Source of the DNA: Zygnema cylindricum
Taxonomy: Eukaryota; Streptophyta; Zygnematophyceae; Zygnematales; Zygnemataceae
Direction: 5' to 3'
DNA: 64,000 bases
NCBI GenBank assembly: GCA_037447655.1
Contig: JBBHKE010000248.1
Span: 475,382-539,381, forward strand
The notes under the pieces are model-generated. The model was not told where the DNA came from and did no database searches. It saw only the letters and a program-made list of their open reading frames with translations. Shown piece after piece: positions 54,549-64,000 of this stretch; the stretch's first letter is position 1; each line of letters begins with the position of its first letter. A program made the translations under genes and the position numbers.

Positions 54549-55643
54549 ATCCTTTCTCCTTTCATCGATTTCCTTTCTCCTGTCCCCACTCTCTGCTTTC
54601 TCCTTTTTACTCTCTCCTATCACCTCTCTCTGCTCTGTACTTCCTCCTTTCTCCTCTCTCTTCCTCGTGCTTCTCCTCGCTCGTTTCTCTTCTCTGTCTT
54701 CACTTCGTTCCTTTCTCTTCTCTCCTTTCTCTACTCTCCTCTTCTTTCTCCTCTCTCTCGCCTCTCCTCTTCTGTTTCCTCTTTACTCTCTCCTCCTCCT
54801 TCCTCTTCTCACTCCTCTCTCTTTCTCCTCTCCTTTACCCTCTCTCCTTCTTTCTCTCGCTCCTCTCTCCCCTCTCCTTTCTCCTCCCTCGAGTTTCTCC
54901 TCTCTACTCTCATCTTCCTCCTTTTTTCTTTCCTTTCTCCTCTCTTCTCTCCTATCACCTCTCTCCTCTTTCCTATCTCCTTCCGCTGCTTTTTTTTTCC
55001 TCTCCTCTCTTACCCTCCTGTGCCAAGCATCATCATTTCCTAAAGAGATTTCTAAGTTTTCTAAAATCCTTTCCTCCAGCATTCAAGTGATCCCCTCCAA
55101 AAACCTAATGCCATTTCCCGAGCTCTCTTCCCGTCTTTCTTTTTCTCTCCAGCATCGTCGCCAACATGCCTTCCACTGTCTCGTCTACCAATGTCACAAG
55201 CTCCTCAGTAGTGTGGAGAAACCTGATTCTGTCGGACTACTATTACCGCGTGTACACCTATTTGGGATCTCTGACCACTCCCACGTGCGACGAGGTGGTC
55301 GAGTGGTTCGTGTTGGCCAAACCGCAGTACATCTCCACGGCTCAGGTACACTTTTGTCGTTCCTGCTCGTCGCGTTCGGAATTAGGGTTTTCTGTTTGCT
55401 CGTTGTCGGAAGTACAGAGCTAAGGAATTTTTTCTTTGTGTGATTGGACGTGCATACACTAACGTACAATTACAACGACGTATAACAGATCGGGATAGTT
55501 TTTCTGATTCAAAATCTGTTTATTTTCAGGCGATCAAGTTCTATGACGCTGTCGCCGCCGTCAGTAACGGGAATCGAATGAACAACCGCCCTACTCAACC
55601 AATCAATGGTCGCCGAGTGGGAGCGTTCTACGCTTTCAAATAA
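52612..55643 (+). CDS. Alpha-carbonic anhydrase, secreted, five exons
   Basis: Exons are 52612-52719, 52866-53010, 54228-54459, 55153-55345 and 55530-55643. All introns are GT-AG and phases agree, giving 263 residues, normal for the family. It catalyses reversible CO2 hydration. Residues 1 to about 21 form a signal peptide (MASISLVFVAVLLSFSALAF), so it is probably apoplastic or luminal. The motifs are GQRQSPIDI, LLQFHFHGFSEHSIDG, LEVHFVH, GKIAVVG and YLGSLTTPTC. Zinc ligands are H110, H112 and H129. C40 and the Cys of TTPTC can form the usual disulfide. Introns 2 and 3 are pyrimidine-rich. The start ATG is the only one giving a signal peptide. No lesion is seen. The last two exons are duplicated inverted at 63263-63753. 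Confidence 0.93.
53011..54227. repeat. Pyrimidine-rich intron 2 with 156-bp duplication
   Basis: The plus strand is almost all C and T over 1.2 kb. The phrase CCTTAAATACTTCTTTCCC occurs at 53296 and 53452, and its flanks repeat as a 156-bp unit. Weaker copies follow near 53600 and 53780. Open frames in it (Phe/Ser/Leu-rich) are compositional and are not genes. Confidence 0.85.
54465..54544. repeat. (CT)n microsatellite in intron 3
   Basis: About 40 uninterrupted CT dinucleotides start five bases after the donor of intron 3. The rest of the intron (to 55152) is also pyrimidine-rich. Confidence 0.97.
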
Positions 55644-56700
55644 ACACCAAACGATAAATAGCATGTAAAAATGTGAATTAGAATTATTGCTGTTTTGCTT
55701 CCTTTACGGGAAGGACGTTTTTGAGTTGTTAGCAAACAACATTTTTGTAGGAGGAATTTGTTAGACGTGATTGAAATGGAGATGAATTTATTGAGCCAAT
55801 GAAAGTCTATGTAGAAGGGCTAGCAGAAGATTATGTGAGAGAGTAAAAGCTCAAGCACTTCAGTAATGATACGGGTGCATTAGTTCAAATTTGTGCTGAG
55901 AGAGGAATAATTTACGAACGTTTTGTAAGTGTACGAAGGGTGGTGTTCACTACGAGGGGTTTTTTCTTTTGTTTTTTGTTAGGTTTTACGCATTTTTAGT
56001 GCGCTTGACAGTGCCCCTGGTAGGGTTAATGATTCAAGATTGATCAAGTCTCCCTTTTAGTAACTCGTTACAAATGGCATCATTTTTGGTTTTTCATATT
56101 ATATCTTTTCTGTTGCGCTCGAGTATGTAATTATGTCTACACCCAATGAGCTTGATGAGGTTATGAACCCACACCCACAAAAAGTGCATAAGCATGATGA
56201 AACCAATTTTATCTTGCGCACTTCTCTTATCAAGGAGGCACTACAAACATTAATTATTGAAGTCGAAGAAGTTTAGCAATGATCATACATTTCTTGGTAC
56301 ATGGGCTTCCATGCAATTAAATCCGCCACCTTTACCAAATGTAGATCTACCATCTCCAAAAGGAAATCATGCCAAAGATGTAAGATTTTATCATCTTAAA
56401 GAACATCCTTACTTCGGGGATACTTTAAGCTTGCCGCTTGCACTATTTTAAAAACTATCCGAGGATGAATTTTTTATTCTTCCAACATTATTAAAAAGTT
56501 GTCTTTAATGTTCCATTCTACATTGTAAACTTTCCTCGTCTTTTCCACCATCCTAGAAAACTTTGTTACGGCGTCATTCAGTCGGAATAGTATGTACACC
56601 CATTTTTTGAATCACCCTTTTCCATACAACGTCGTCCTTTCTTGCTGACGTTGTTCAATTGACATTTGGTAAAAGCCCAATTAAGTAAACTTTGGCCTAT
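54900..56700 (+). repeat. Left arm of a large inverted repeat
   Basis: From the end of intron 3 through exons 4-5, the 3' flank and on to about 56700, the sequence recurs inverted at 62220-64000. Similarity is nearly complete from about 54900 to 55790. It is clearly lower from there outward, with substitutions and small indels every few bases. The outer (56700) boundary is approximate. Confidence 0.85.
55790..56460 (+). pseudogene. Unrecognised coding-like fragments conserved in both inverted arms
   Basis: A segment near 55800 reads MKVYVEGLAEDYVRE and, further on, LVQICAERGIIYERFVSVRR. From about 56133 a second piece starts MSTPNELDEVMNPHPQKVHK and ends IIEVEEV. It is followed, one frame over, by NDHTFLGTWASMQLNPPPLP. 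The inverted arm at 62365-62760 carries the same words with mostly conservative changes. The two halves are joined by a frameshift in both arms. I recognise no family; an old transposon or gag fragment is possible. Confidence 0.35.
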
Positions 56701-58560
56701 ACTAAGCCGTCAAATAAACCGTATGTGTTTTTCAGTATATTTTCAATGCGCCTGTACAGTATTAATTTTACTACATTTATAATGCTTCTGTACAGTATAC
56801 AATTTAAATGTTTCTGTACAGTATTCATTTTTAGTACATTTTCAATTCTTCTGTACAGTATTCAATTTCAGAACATTTTTAAATCTTTGAGTCTTGGTTT
56901 TGCTTGTTGCTATGTTTCAAGCTTGATCTCCAATGGTCCGTACAGATTGTACATTTTCTGACTGGATTCAAGATGGGTCACAAGCTTGAACTCTACCAAA
57001 TTCCTGAATTTTTTTAACAAATAACCATCAAATTGAATTTTCTGTCCTTCTGGATAGAAACCTGTTGAGCATGGTTTTGGATGATTTGTGGTTGTCCGAA
57101 GTTGTTTTATTGATTGAAATTGGCTTTCTATTCATGGGTTCAACAACTAGGTTTGTAAGTGGTTAGTGCTATATGACAGTCATAAGAAAAATTGAAAAAC
57201 TGAAAATACACTATGAAAATGTGGAAATAAAGCCCTTCTGATTTTTGCACAAAAATTTGTGCACCAGCAAGAAGACAAACCATTCCAAAAAAAGCATGTA
57301 AAGAACATAAAGTACCAGTTTTTTATTGGTTTATTTAATACACATTCTGTTGGTTGACTTCTAGGATGATCACATTGAAGAAATTTGCCCAAATGCCGAG
57401 GGTAAACCGTACAGACCGTATAGTTTTTGGGTAAAGCATAAATTTGCCGTAATGCCGTGGGTAAACTGTACAGTTTTTGGGTAAAGCAAAAATTTGCCCT
57501 AATGCTGAGGGTAAATTGTACAGTTTTTGGGTAAAGCATATGTTACTTCACCTGAAAGTGTGCGAACCCTACAGTTAAATTTCGCTTAGGGTCACTTCCC
57601 TATTAGATTGATCCAGTCATTTAGACAAATCATAGAAATTCTAATCTTGCATAAAACAATCCCATAAGTGTTGTGCAGTTTACACTTATGGGGACTACAA
57701 TCTGTAAGAAAATTCGGAATTTTTATTCCTTGTGGATATCAACATGTAGAGGACTATGATTGTTTATGGAAAAGCAAACTACACACGAGTATCTTCTCCA
57801 TTTAATACTTTAGCTTGAACTTTTTAATATTAATGTACATTTAGCCTAACCTTATTGATAGTTTAAGACAATTTATTGTCACCATTGGTACTTGTGCAAT
57901 ATTGTTATTAAATCTCACTGACATGAGAAAGTCACCGAGGAAACTAAACATTAGGAGGAAATCCGTTAGCCGTGACAAAAGTAGCCTGTTTTTATCAAAA
58001 CAAGTCCTGAAATTAAAGTATAAATAAAATTGAAAGTTTAGAAGAGAATGATTTCACAATAAAAAGTGAATAATAAGGTTGTAAAACTGAAATTTTTTCT
58101 CGAATAAAGTTCTCAAAAAACAATGAATAGAATGGATAAAGATTAACATTTAAACATGAAAAAAAGAAAATTTAGAGTGGCTTTTTGTTTGTATACCCTC
58201 TCTTTGTTATTATTTTATAATAATCCAATTCATGCTACTTTACGAAAAAATGCCATCAAGTTCTCTAGAATTAAATTTATCCAGTAATAAATCTTTAAGT
58301 TTTCTAGTGATAACTGTCAAAACATCCTATAAGCATAAATTACCAAATGACATAAAAGATTTCTACAACACTATTTGAGAAGGAAAATTTCAAAACCATC
58401 CATTCTTCTACTATAACCTAAGATGTCCCTTTTATCCTCTACGCAAAAACGAGAATAACCGCTGATTTCTCTGCTTAGTTTGTGCTTTGCTTAAATAGTT
58501 AGTCTTCCAACATTAAAAGTATCATTCACATTGAGAGAAAAGAGACAAGGCTTTATTGCA
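56700..58560. other. AT-rich intergenic sequence with short tandem repeats
   Basis: CTGTACAGTAT-type words recur at 56752, 56788, 56814 and 56851. A 50-bp repeat lies at 57375-57540. Otherwise there are only short open frames and poly-A/T runs. No gene was recognised. Confidence 0.5.
57375..57540. repeat. 50-bp tandem repeat, about 3 units
   Basis: GTTTTTGGGTAAAGCA occurs at 57423, 57473 and 57523. Each copy is preceded by ATTTGCC, AATGC and GAGGGTAAA-type words. Confidence 0.85.
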
Positions 58561-58639
58561 GATAGGGACAAACTGTCCATCTTTACAATTTCTATTTACA
58601 AATCTTTCCAATGGATTCCTAATGGCCTAACTCCATCTC

Positions 58640-61600
58640 GTCAGTGAATGCCTACTCCTCTTTCCCTCTACCACTTTCTGTAATTCCTACTTCAGTGACT
58701 TTTCTCAGTTCAGATGTGTTTCTTGATCCTAATCGGACGTACATGGTCCCAAGCACCCTTGGTTACCCGCAATGGACGATCTCGGATTTCAGGTTATGGC
58801 CCCCCACCCCAATCTCGACAAGTTCAAAGGCACGAATTAACAACTCGGGAGATGTAAGGCCTGAAGCAACCCTTGAGGAGAGAGGTTGTTTGGGTATCAT
58901 TACCCAAACTGAGTTTGGACTTGCCCCTGCAGACGTAAGCAACATCAAAGCAGATGAGAAAAAAATGATGGCACAATGAGATCAGAGCCAAAAACACACT
59001 AGTCAGAGGTCTAGCCGACAACCAGCTTCGCAATGTCACTCGTTGCAAGACTTTTGTAGAAATCAAGGAGTTTTTGGCATCAACACACAAGCTGTCAAGA
59101 ATGAATGCAAGAATTAAGTTGGGGAAAACGTTGATGACCACTATCTACCAAGATGGCACAACAATGGAGGCCTACACCTCGCATTAGGCCGTCCTCTTCG
59201 GCAAAGTTGGCGCGGTCGACTTCACTCTTCCCATGGACACCAAGACTACACTTCTCATGGTGTCTCTATCTATTGAGTTTATACCAATACTCACATGGCT
59301 AGATCGCTCATACGCCACGACTTAGAAGTGAAACGAGGTGGTGGAAGCTCTCTTGAAAAATGAGTTCAACACGCAGACCATGTCCAATCTTGAGCTCACC
59401 GCACAAAGCTTTGCATTCGCATTTGAGAAAGGAAATTTCCCCCACAAAGACAAGCAAGACATTCCCCCACAAAGACAGGAGGACAAGCAAGACATTCTCC
59501 CACAAAGACAGGCGAGAGAGTCAAAAATGTGACAAGAAAGACAAAAAGTGTTACTCTTGTAACAAGCCTGGTCATTTCATTTCTATTTGACAAAAGTAAG
59601 ACTACGACAAACAACATGACAAAGTAAATGATTCGAAGTTGAAGAAGGGGAATGCAAAGGGGAAGGATATCGTTCACTCACAAGCCATGATGGCGTCCAC
59701 CATTTCAATCAAGAACAATGATTGGATGGTAGACACCGGCGCGTCGAAACACATGCACTATCACCGCTAGTGGTTTTTCAGGAAACCACTCCCTCCCATG
59801 TCTACATGGTGACAATCACACGTCACTCTGCACAAGAAAAGGGGACGTAGAAATTGAGGCGTTAGTAGGTGGCAAATTGGTCTCCCAAACAATCAAAAAT
59901 GTACTCTATGTCCCAAACTTTAATCGCAATCTCTACTCCATCCCACAAGCCGAGAATAGTGGGATAATGCCAGATTGGCAAAAAGAAGGGAAGATAAAGT
60001 TGTTGAGAGATGGCCTCGCCATAAAAAGCGAGAGAAGAATGACAGATCGCACATATCGGTTGAAGTACAACCCGAAACCGTGATCAAAAGCCCTCGCAGC
60101 CCAAGCAGTGCTCCCAACACATGAAAAACATTCTAAAAACAAAGAGGAGGAGGTTAAAGAAAAGGTAGTTGAGAAGCAAGTTGCAGTAGAAACAAAATTA
60201 GAATGCGAAAAGTTTGTCTAACCAAACCCAAAATTAGCTCCTGTGGCACAAGCGACTAAGTCATCTCCACACAAATGGAATGAGGAAACTTATCGATAAC
60301 AACATGCTCAGTGGACTCGATCTTTACCAACTTCAAAGGTTCGAAAGAGCCCTACCATGGTTGCGAAATGGAAAATTCCCATCGCCTCCCGTTTCCCAAA
60401 TCTAGAGGCTCAAGGGCTACTCCCCCTCTTAAATTGATTGATTCCAATGTATGGGGCCCGACAAGGGTGCCCTCATGTAGTGGGAGAAAACACATGGTAA
60501 CCTTTATTGACGACGTCTCTTCAATAACTTATGTTTACCTCTTTCGTTAGAAGAGCGAAGTGTTCAAAATTTTAAGATGTTCAAAGAAATGGCAGAAAAG
60601 TGGCACGGTGTTAAACCAAATGTCTAAAGAGCGATAATAAAAGGGAATACCTATCATCAGAGTTCAAGAAATTTCTCACCATCGAAGGCATTGTGCGCTA
60701 GTCGTGTGTGCGTACAACTCCGCAACAAAATCGCGTAGTAGAGTGCATAAACTATACTCTCATAAAAATGGTGCGGAATATGATGGCAACACATATTGTA
60801 AGCTCAAACTTGTGGGGAGAAGGGGTCTGCACAGCGACATGCCTAAGAAACCGATGCGCGACCATGGTGTTAGAGAACGCGTCAACCTTTGAAAAGTGGC
60901 ACAGCAAACGTTCCAACTTATCACACCTCAAAGTGTTCAGTAGTAGAGCATATAAATACAACCACAATAACCGAGGAGGAACGTTAGCACCCATGGCCAC
61001 AAAAGGCATATTCAACAAGTATGATAAGCATTGCAAAGCCTATCGCATAGTGAATAAAAACACAATCATTATAAAAGTGAAGCATGGAGACCATCCGAGT
61101 CACATAAAAGGGATCAGCCACTCACCTTCAATGTGGTCATTGGGCGACGAAGAGGTAGACAAGGAAACAAAAGTCGCAAAACACGGCGAATTAGATGGTA
61201 AGGGGGAAGAGCCAACTTCTCAGGAATTGATTATTAGGAAAGGTTTACTCTAGTGGTTAAGTTTACCTTGGTAAGGGCACTCAAAGCACTTGCAGCCACT
61301 CTTGGAATGGAGGTTGAACAGATACACGTGACGACTTCCTTCCTCCAAGGCGAGATCGAACAAGAACTCTACATGTAACAGTTGGAAGGTTATGAGATCC
61401 CGTGGATCGTAAAAAGGTTTGCAAAGTATCAAAAGCCTTTATGAACTAATCTAATCCCCAAAATCTTCGAATTTAAAAGTTGACCAATTGTTGCAAAGTG
61501 AAGGATTCATCAACATTCAATCAAACCATTCAATTGATTATAATGACAAGCTCAACATCATATTTGCCATATACTTGGACGACTTCGTGATCTTAGGGGA

Positions 61601-61780
61601 GACAAAAGACGACATTGCAAAGATAAAAATGATGTTAACCAGTTTAATGAAAAAAAAATCAGAATTTTCAAATATATTCCATACACTTAAAAAAAAGGGA
61701 ATAATGTATCAAGTCGGTATTGATATATTTCCCCTCTATCATGTACACCTTAAATTTTTCTTTATGGTTGTTTAACTTTT
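58640..61780 (+). pseudogene. Copia element E, strongly decayed gag-pol
   Basis: The order is gag (NARIKLGKTLMTTIYQDGTT and following), zinc knuckle KKCYSCNKPGHFIS near 59550 with the last Cys lost to a stop, protease DWMVDTGASKHMH near 59725, pre-integrase HRLPFPKS, integrase core IDSNVWGPTRVPS and TPQQNRVVECINYTL, integrase end, then RT scraps (VEQIHVTTSFLQGEIEQELY) and FAIYLDDFVILGE near 61570. Parts of RT and all of RNase H are missing, apparently deleted. Stops are frequent. No LTRs were recognised. The protease-integrase style differs from elements A-D. Confidence 0.78.
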
Positions 61781-62219
61781 TTCATTCATCGGACTTTCTA
61801 ATTTCCTCATCCTTTGACTTTATGTTAGTTTCAAGCTTTTGCCTTTTATTCTTATCGTACGTTTGTTTTAAACTGAAATTCTAATCCAAGAAATTTAATT
61901 ATCATATAAGCATCCGAATTAGAAAGAAAATACAATTTTCAAAGGTACACCTTTTTGAGTTAATTTCATCATTCATCAGTTTTTGGAGAAGCACTTCCCC
62001 TTCATTTCTAGAAAGAAAGGATTTCTCATTCCTATAGGACAATTGGTGGATTTTAAGTGTTGAAAAGTTTTGGGTTAATGGAGGTTGCTTTGTTGACAAT
62101 AGTTCACCCTATTGAAAAACTCTTCACTAAAGATTGTAAAATCTTAGGTATGTGGTGATTATAAAAAGCAATGTGTGACTAGCAGCAACTCCAAAAAGTT
62201 ATTTGACAGCCTAGTATAG
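61781..62219. other. AT-rich intergenic sequence
   Basis: No open frame, repeat or motif of note between the Copia E remnant and the right inverted arm. Confidence 0.5.
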
Positions 62220-62364
62220 GCCAAAGTTTACTTTAATTTAGAATTAAACCAAGGGATTTTACCAAAGGTCAATTAAACAACGTCAGCAAGAGGGTGAAGT
62301 TGTTTGGAAAAAGGTAGTTCAAAAATAGGGTGTATATATTGTTCCGACTGAATGACGCACTAAC

Positions 62365-62760
62365 AAAATTTTATAGGATGGTGGAAAATACGAGGGGAGT
62401 TTACCATGTAGAATATAAAATTCATCCTAAAATAGTTCTTAAAACAATAAAAGCAACCTAAAGTGTTCCCCAAAAAAGAATGTTCTTTAAGCTGATAGAT
62501 TTTTATACATTTGGCATGATTTCCTTTTGGAGATTGTAGGTTTACATTTGGTAAAGGTGGCGGGTTTAAATGGATGAATGTCCATGTACCAAGAAATGTA
62601 TGATCATTGCTAAAACTCTTCGACTTCAATAATTAATGTTTGTAGTACCTCCTTGATAACAAAAGTGCGCAAGATAAAATTGGTTTCATCATGCTTATGC
62701 ACTTTTTGTGGGTGTAAGTTCATAACCTCATCAAGCTCATTGGGCGTAGACATAATAACA
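62365..62760 (-). pseudogene. Inverted copy of the unrecognised coding-like fragment
   Basis: Reads MSTPNELDEVMNLHPQKVHK and ends IIEVEEF. It then continues in a shifted frame with NDHTFLGTWTFIHLNPPPLP and KGNHAKCIKIYQLKEHSF. Differences from the left copy are mostly single residues. The function is unknown. Confidence 0.35.
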
Positions 62761-63262
62761 TGCGCAAGCGCAACATGAAAGAAACCATATGAAAAACAAA
62801 ACATAATCCCATTTGTGACGAGTTACTGAAAGGAAGACTTGATCAATCTTGAAACACTAACCCTACCAACAACGCTTCAAAGCGCACTTCATTTTCCTTG
62901 GCAAAAAAATGTATAAAAACTAAGAAAAAACAAAAGAAAATATAAACCCCCCTCGTCGTGAACACCGCCTTTCGTACACTTACAAAACTTTCGTAAATTA
63001 TTTCTCTCAGCACAAATTTGAACTACTACATCCATTTTAGTTATAAAGTGCTTGAGCTTTTACTATCTCACATACTCTTCTGCTAGCCCCTCTACGTAGA
63101 CTTTCATTAGCTCAATAAAGTCATTTCCATTTCAATCACGTCTAACAAATTCCTCCTACAAAAATGTTGTTTGCTAACAACTCAAAAACGTCCTTCCCGT
63201 AAAGGAAGCAAAACAGCAATAGTTCTAATTCACATTTTTACATGCTATTTATCGTTTGGTGT

Positions 63263-63753
63263 TTATTTGAAAGCGTAGAACGCTCCCACTCGGCGACCGT
63301 TGATTGGTTGAGTAGGGCGGTTGTTCATTCGATTCCCGTTACTGACGGCGGCGACAGCGTCATAGAACTTGATCGCCTGAAAATAAACAGATTTTGAATC
63401 AGAAAAACTATCCCGATCTGTTATACGTCGTTGTAATTGTACGTTAGTGTATGCACGTCCAATCACACAAAGAAAAAATTCCTTAGCTCTGTACTTCCGA
63501 CAACGAGCAAACAGAAAACCCTAATTCCGAACGCGACGAGCAGGAACGACAAAAGTGTACCTGAGCCGTGGAGATGTACTGCGGTTTGGCCAACACGAAC
63601 CACTCGACCACCTCGTCGCACGTGGGAGTGGTCAGAGATCCCAAATAGGTGTACACGCGGTAATAGTAGTCCGACAGAATCAGGTTTCTCCACACTACTG
63701 AGGAGCTTGTGACATTGGTAGACGAGACAGTGGAAGGCATGTTGGCGACGATG
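63263..63753 (-). CDS. Second alpha-carbonic anhydrase gene, exons 4-5 (partial)
   Basis: Exon 5 is 63263-63376 and exon 4 is 63561-63753 on the minus strand, with the same splice sites and an intron of the same 184 bp. The encoded residues are identical to those of the first gene, including YLGSLTTPTC and the C-terminus GRRVGAFYAFK. The upstream intron continues beyond the window, so exons 1-3 with the zinc histidines cannot be checked. It is either a full tail-to-tail paralogue or a 3' fragment. Confidence 0.85.
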
Positions 63754-64000
63754 CTGGAGAGAAAAAGAAAGACGGGAAGAGAGCTCGGGAAATGGCATTA
63801 GGTTTTTGGAGGGGATCACTTGAATGCTGGAGGAAAGGATTTTAGAAAACTTAGAAATCTCTTAGGAAATGATGATGCTTGGCACAGGAGGATAAGAGAG
63901 GAGAGGAAAAAAATAGCAGCGGAAGGAGATAGGAAAGAGGAGAGAGGTGATAGGAGAGAAGAGAGGAGAAAGGAAAGAAAAAAGGAGGAAGATGAGAGTA

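Larger units (their letters stand above)
62220..64000 (-). repeat. Right arm of the large inverted repeat
   Basis: Reverse-complement copy of about 54900-56700. It continues to the window edge in the pyrimidine-rich intron 3 (purine-rich on the plus strand here). The part from about 63120 to 63930 is almost identical to its partner, and the part below 63120 is diverged. Confidence 0.85.

Noticed and set aside
53041-55100. Phe/Ser/Leu-rich open frames in the carbonic anhydrase introns
   Set aside because: They are compositional by-products of C/T-only introns. The spliced exons explain the locus.

Overview
The window looks like repeat-dominated nuclear DNA of a streptophyte (a plant or a plant-related alga). 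The evidence is GT-AG spliced genes, a chromodomain-bearing Ty3/Gypsy element, several Ty1/Copia elements whose primer-binding sites match the plant initiator tRNA-Met, a plant-type secreted alpha-carbonic anhydrase, and two 10-N assembly gaps (22485-22494, 44817-44826). I cannot name the species. The exon-rich remnant of a Crypton/NDC10-type protein, long purine tracts and heavy retroelement nesting would fit an early-diverging lineage (charophyte alga, bryophyte, lycophyte), but this is inference.

Layout. 1-2238: a decayed, spliced gene with the NDC10-II / Crypton tyrosine-recombinase fold. 2435-2820: an exact 55-bp minisatellite. 3250-5545: LTR fragments and unrecognised coding-like scraps. 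5541-8700: a 3.1-kb purine-rich tract with GC-rich islands. 8706-9583: two LTRs head to head. 9217-22059: a Ty3/Gypsy chromovirus broken by a complete Copia element (11525-17930, target duplication GCTCG) and a solo LTR (18663-19865, target duplication CCTAC). 22200-22484: an open frame running into a gap. 24609-34775: a fold-back element split by a 9.9-kb Copia element (24834-34753, target duplication CGATT). That Copia element is itself split by a non-autonomous LTR element (25912-29627, target duplication GAACA). 36320-42766: an older Copia copy on the minus strand. 43019-44362 and 45118-50915: a truncated and a longer copy of a different Copia family, followed by a solo LTR. 51481-52200: four units of a 180-bp satellite. 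52612-55643: the one apparently intact host gene, a five-exon alpha-carbonic anhydrase. 55151-56700 and 62220-64000: inverted arms, the right arm carrying the last two exons of a second carbonic anhydrase gene that continues past the window. Between the arms lies a very decayed Copia copy (58640-61780).

Function. Only the carbonic anhydrase looks like a working gene (secreted CO2/bicarbonate interconversion, all three zinc histidines present). The retroelements show gag, protease, integrase, reverse transcriptase and RNase H in family order, but all are broken by stops, frameshifts or insertions. The youngest are the 11525-17930 and 24834-34753 Copia copies, whose paired LTRs are nearly identical. 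The most unusual signals are the Crypton-like gene, Copia primer sites complementary to the anticodon arm of initiator tRNA-Met and lying inside the gag reading frame, tRNA-like modules antisense in the LTRs, and the partly homogenised inverted carbonic anhydrase duplication. No rRNA, intact tRNA gene or CRISPR array was seen.
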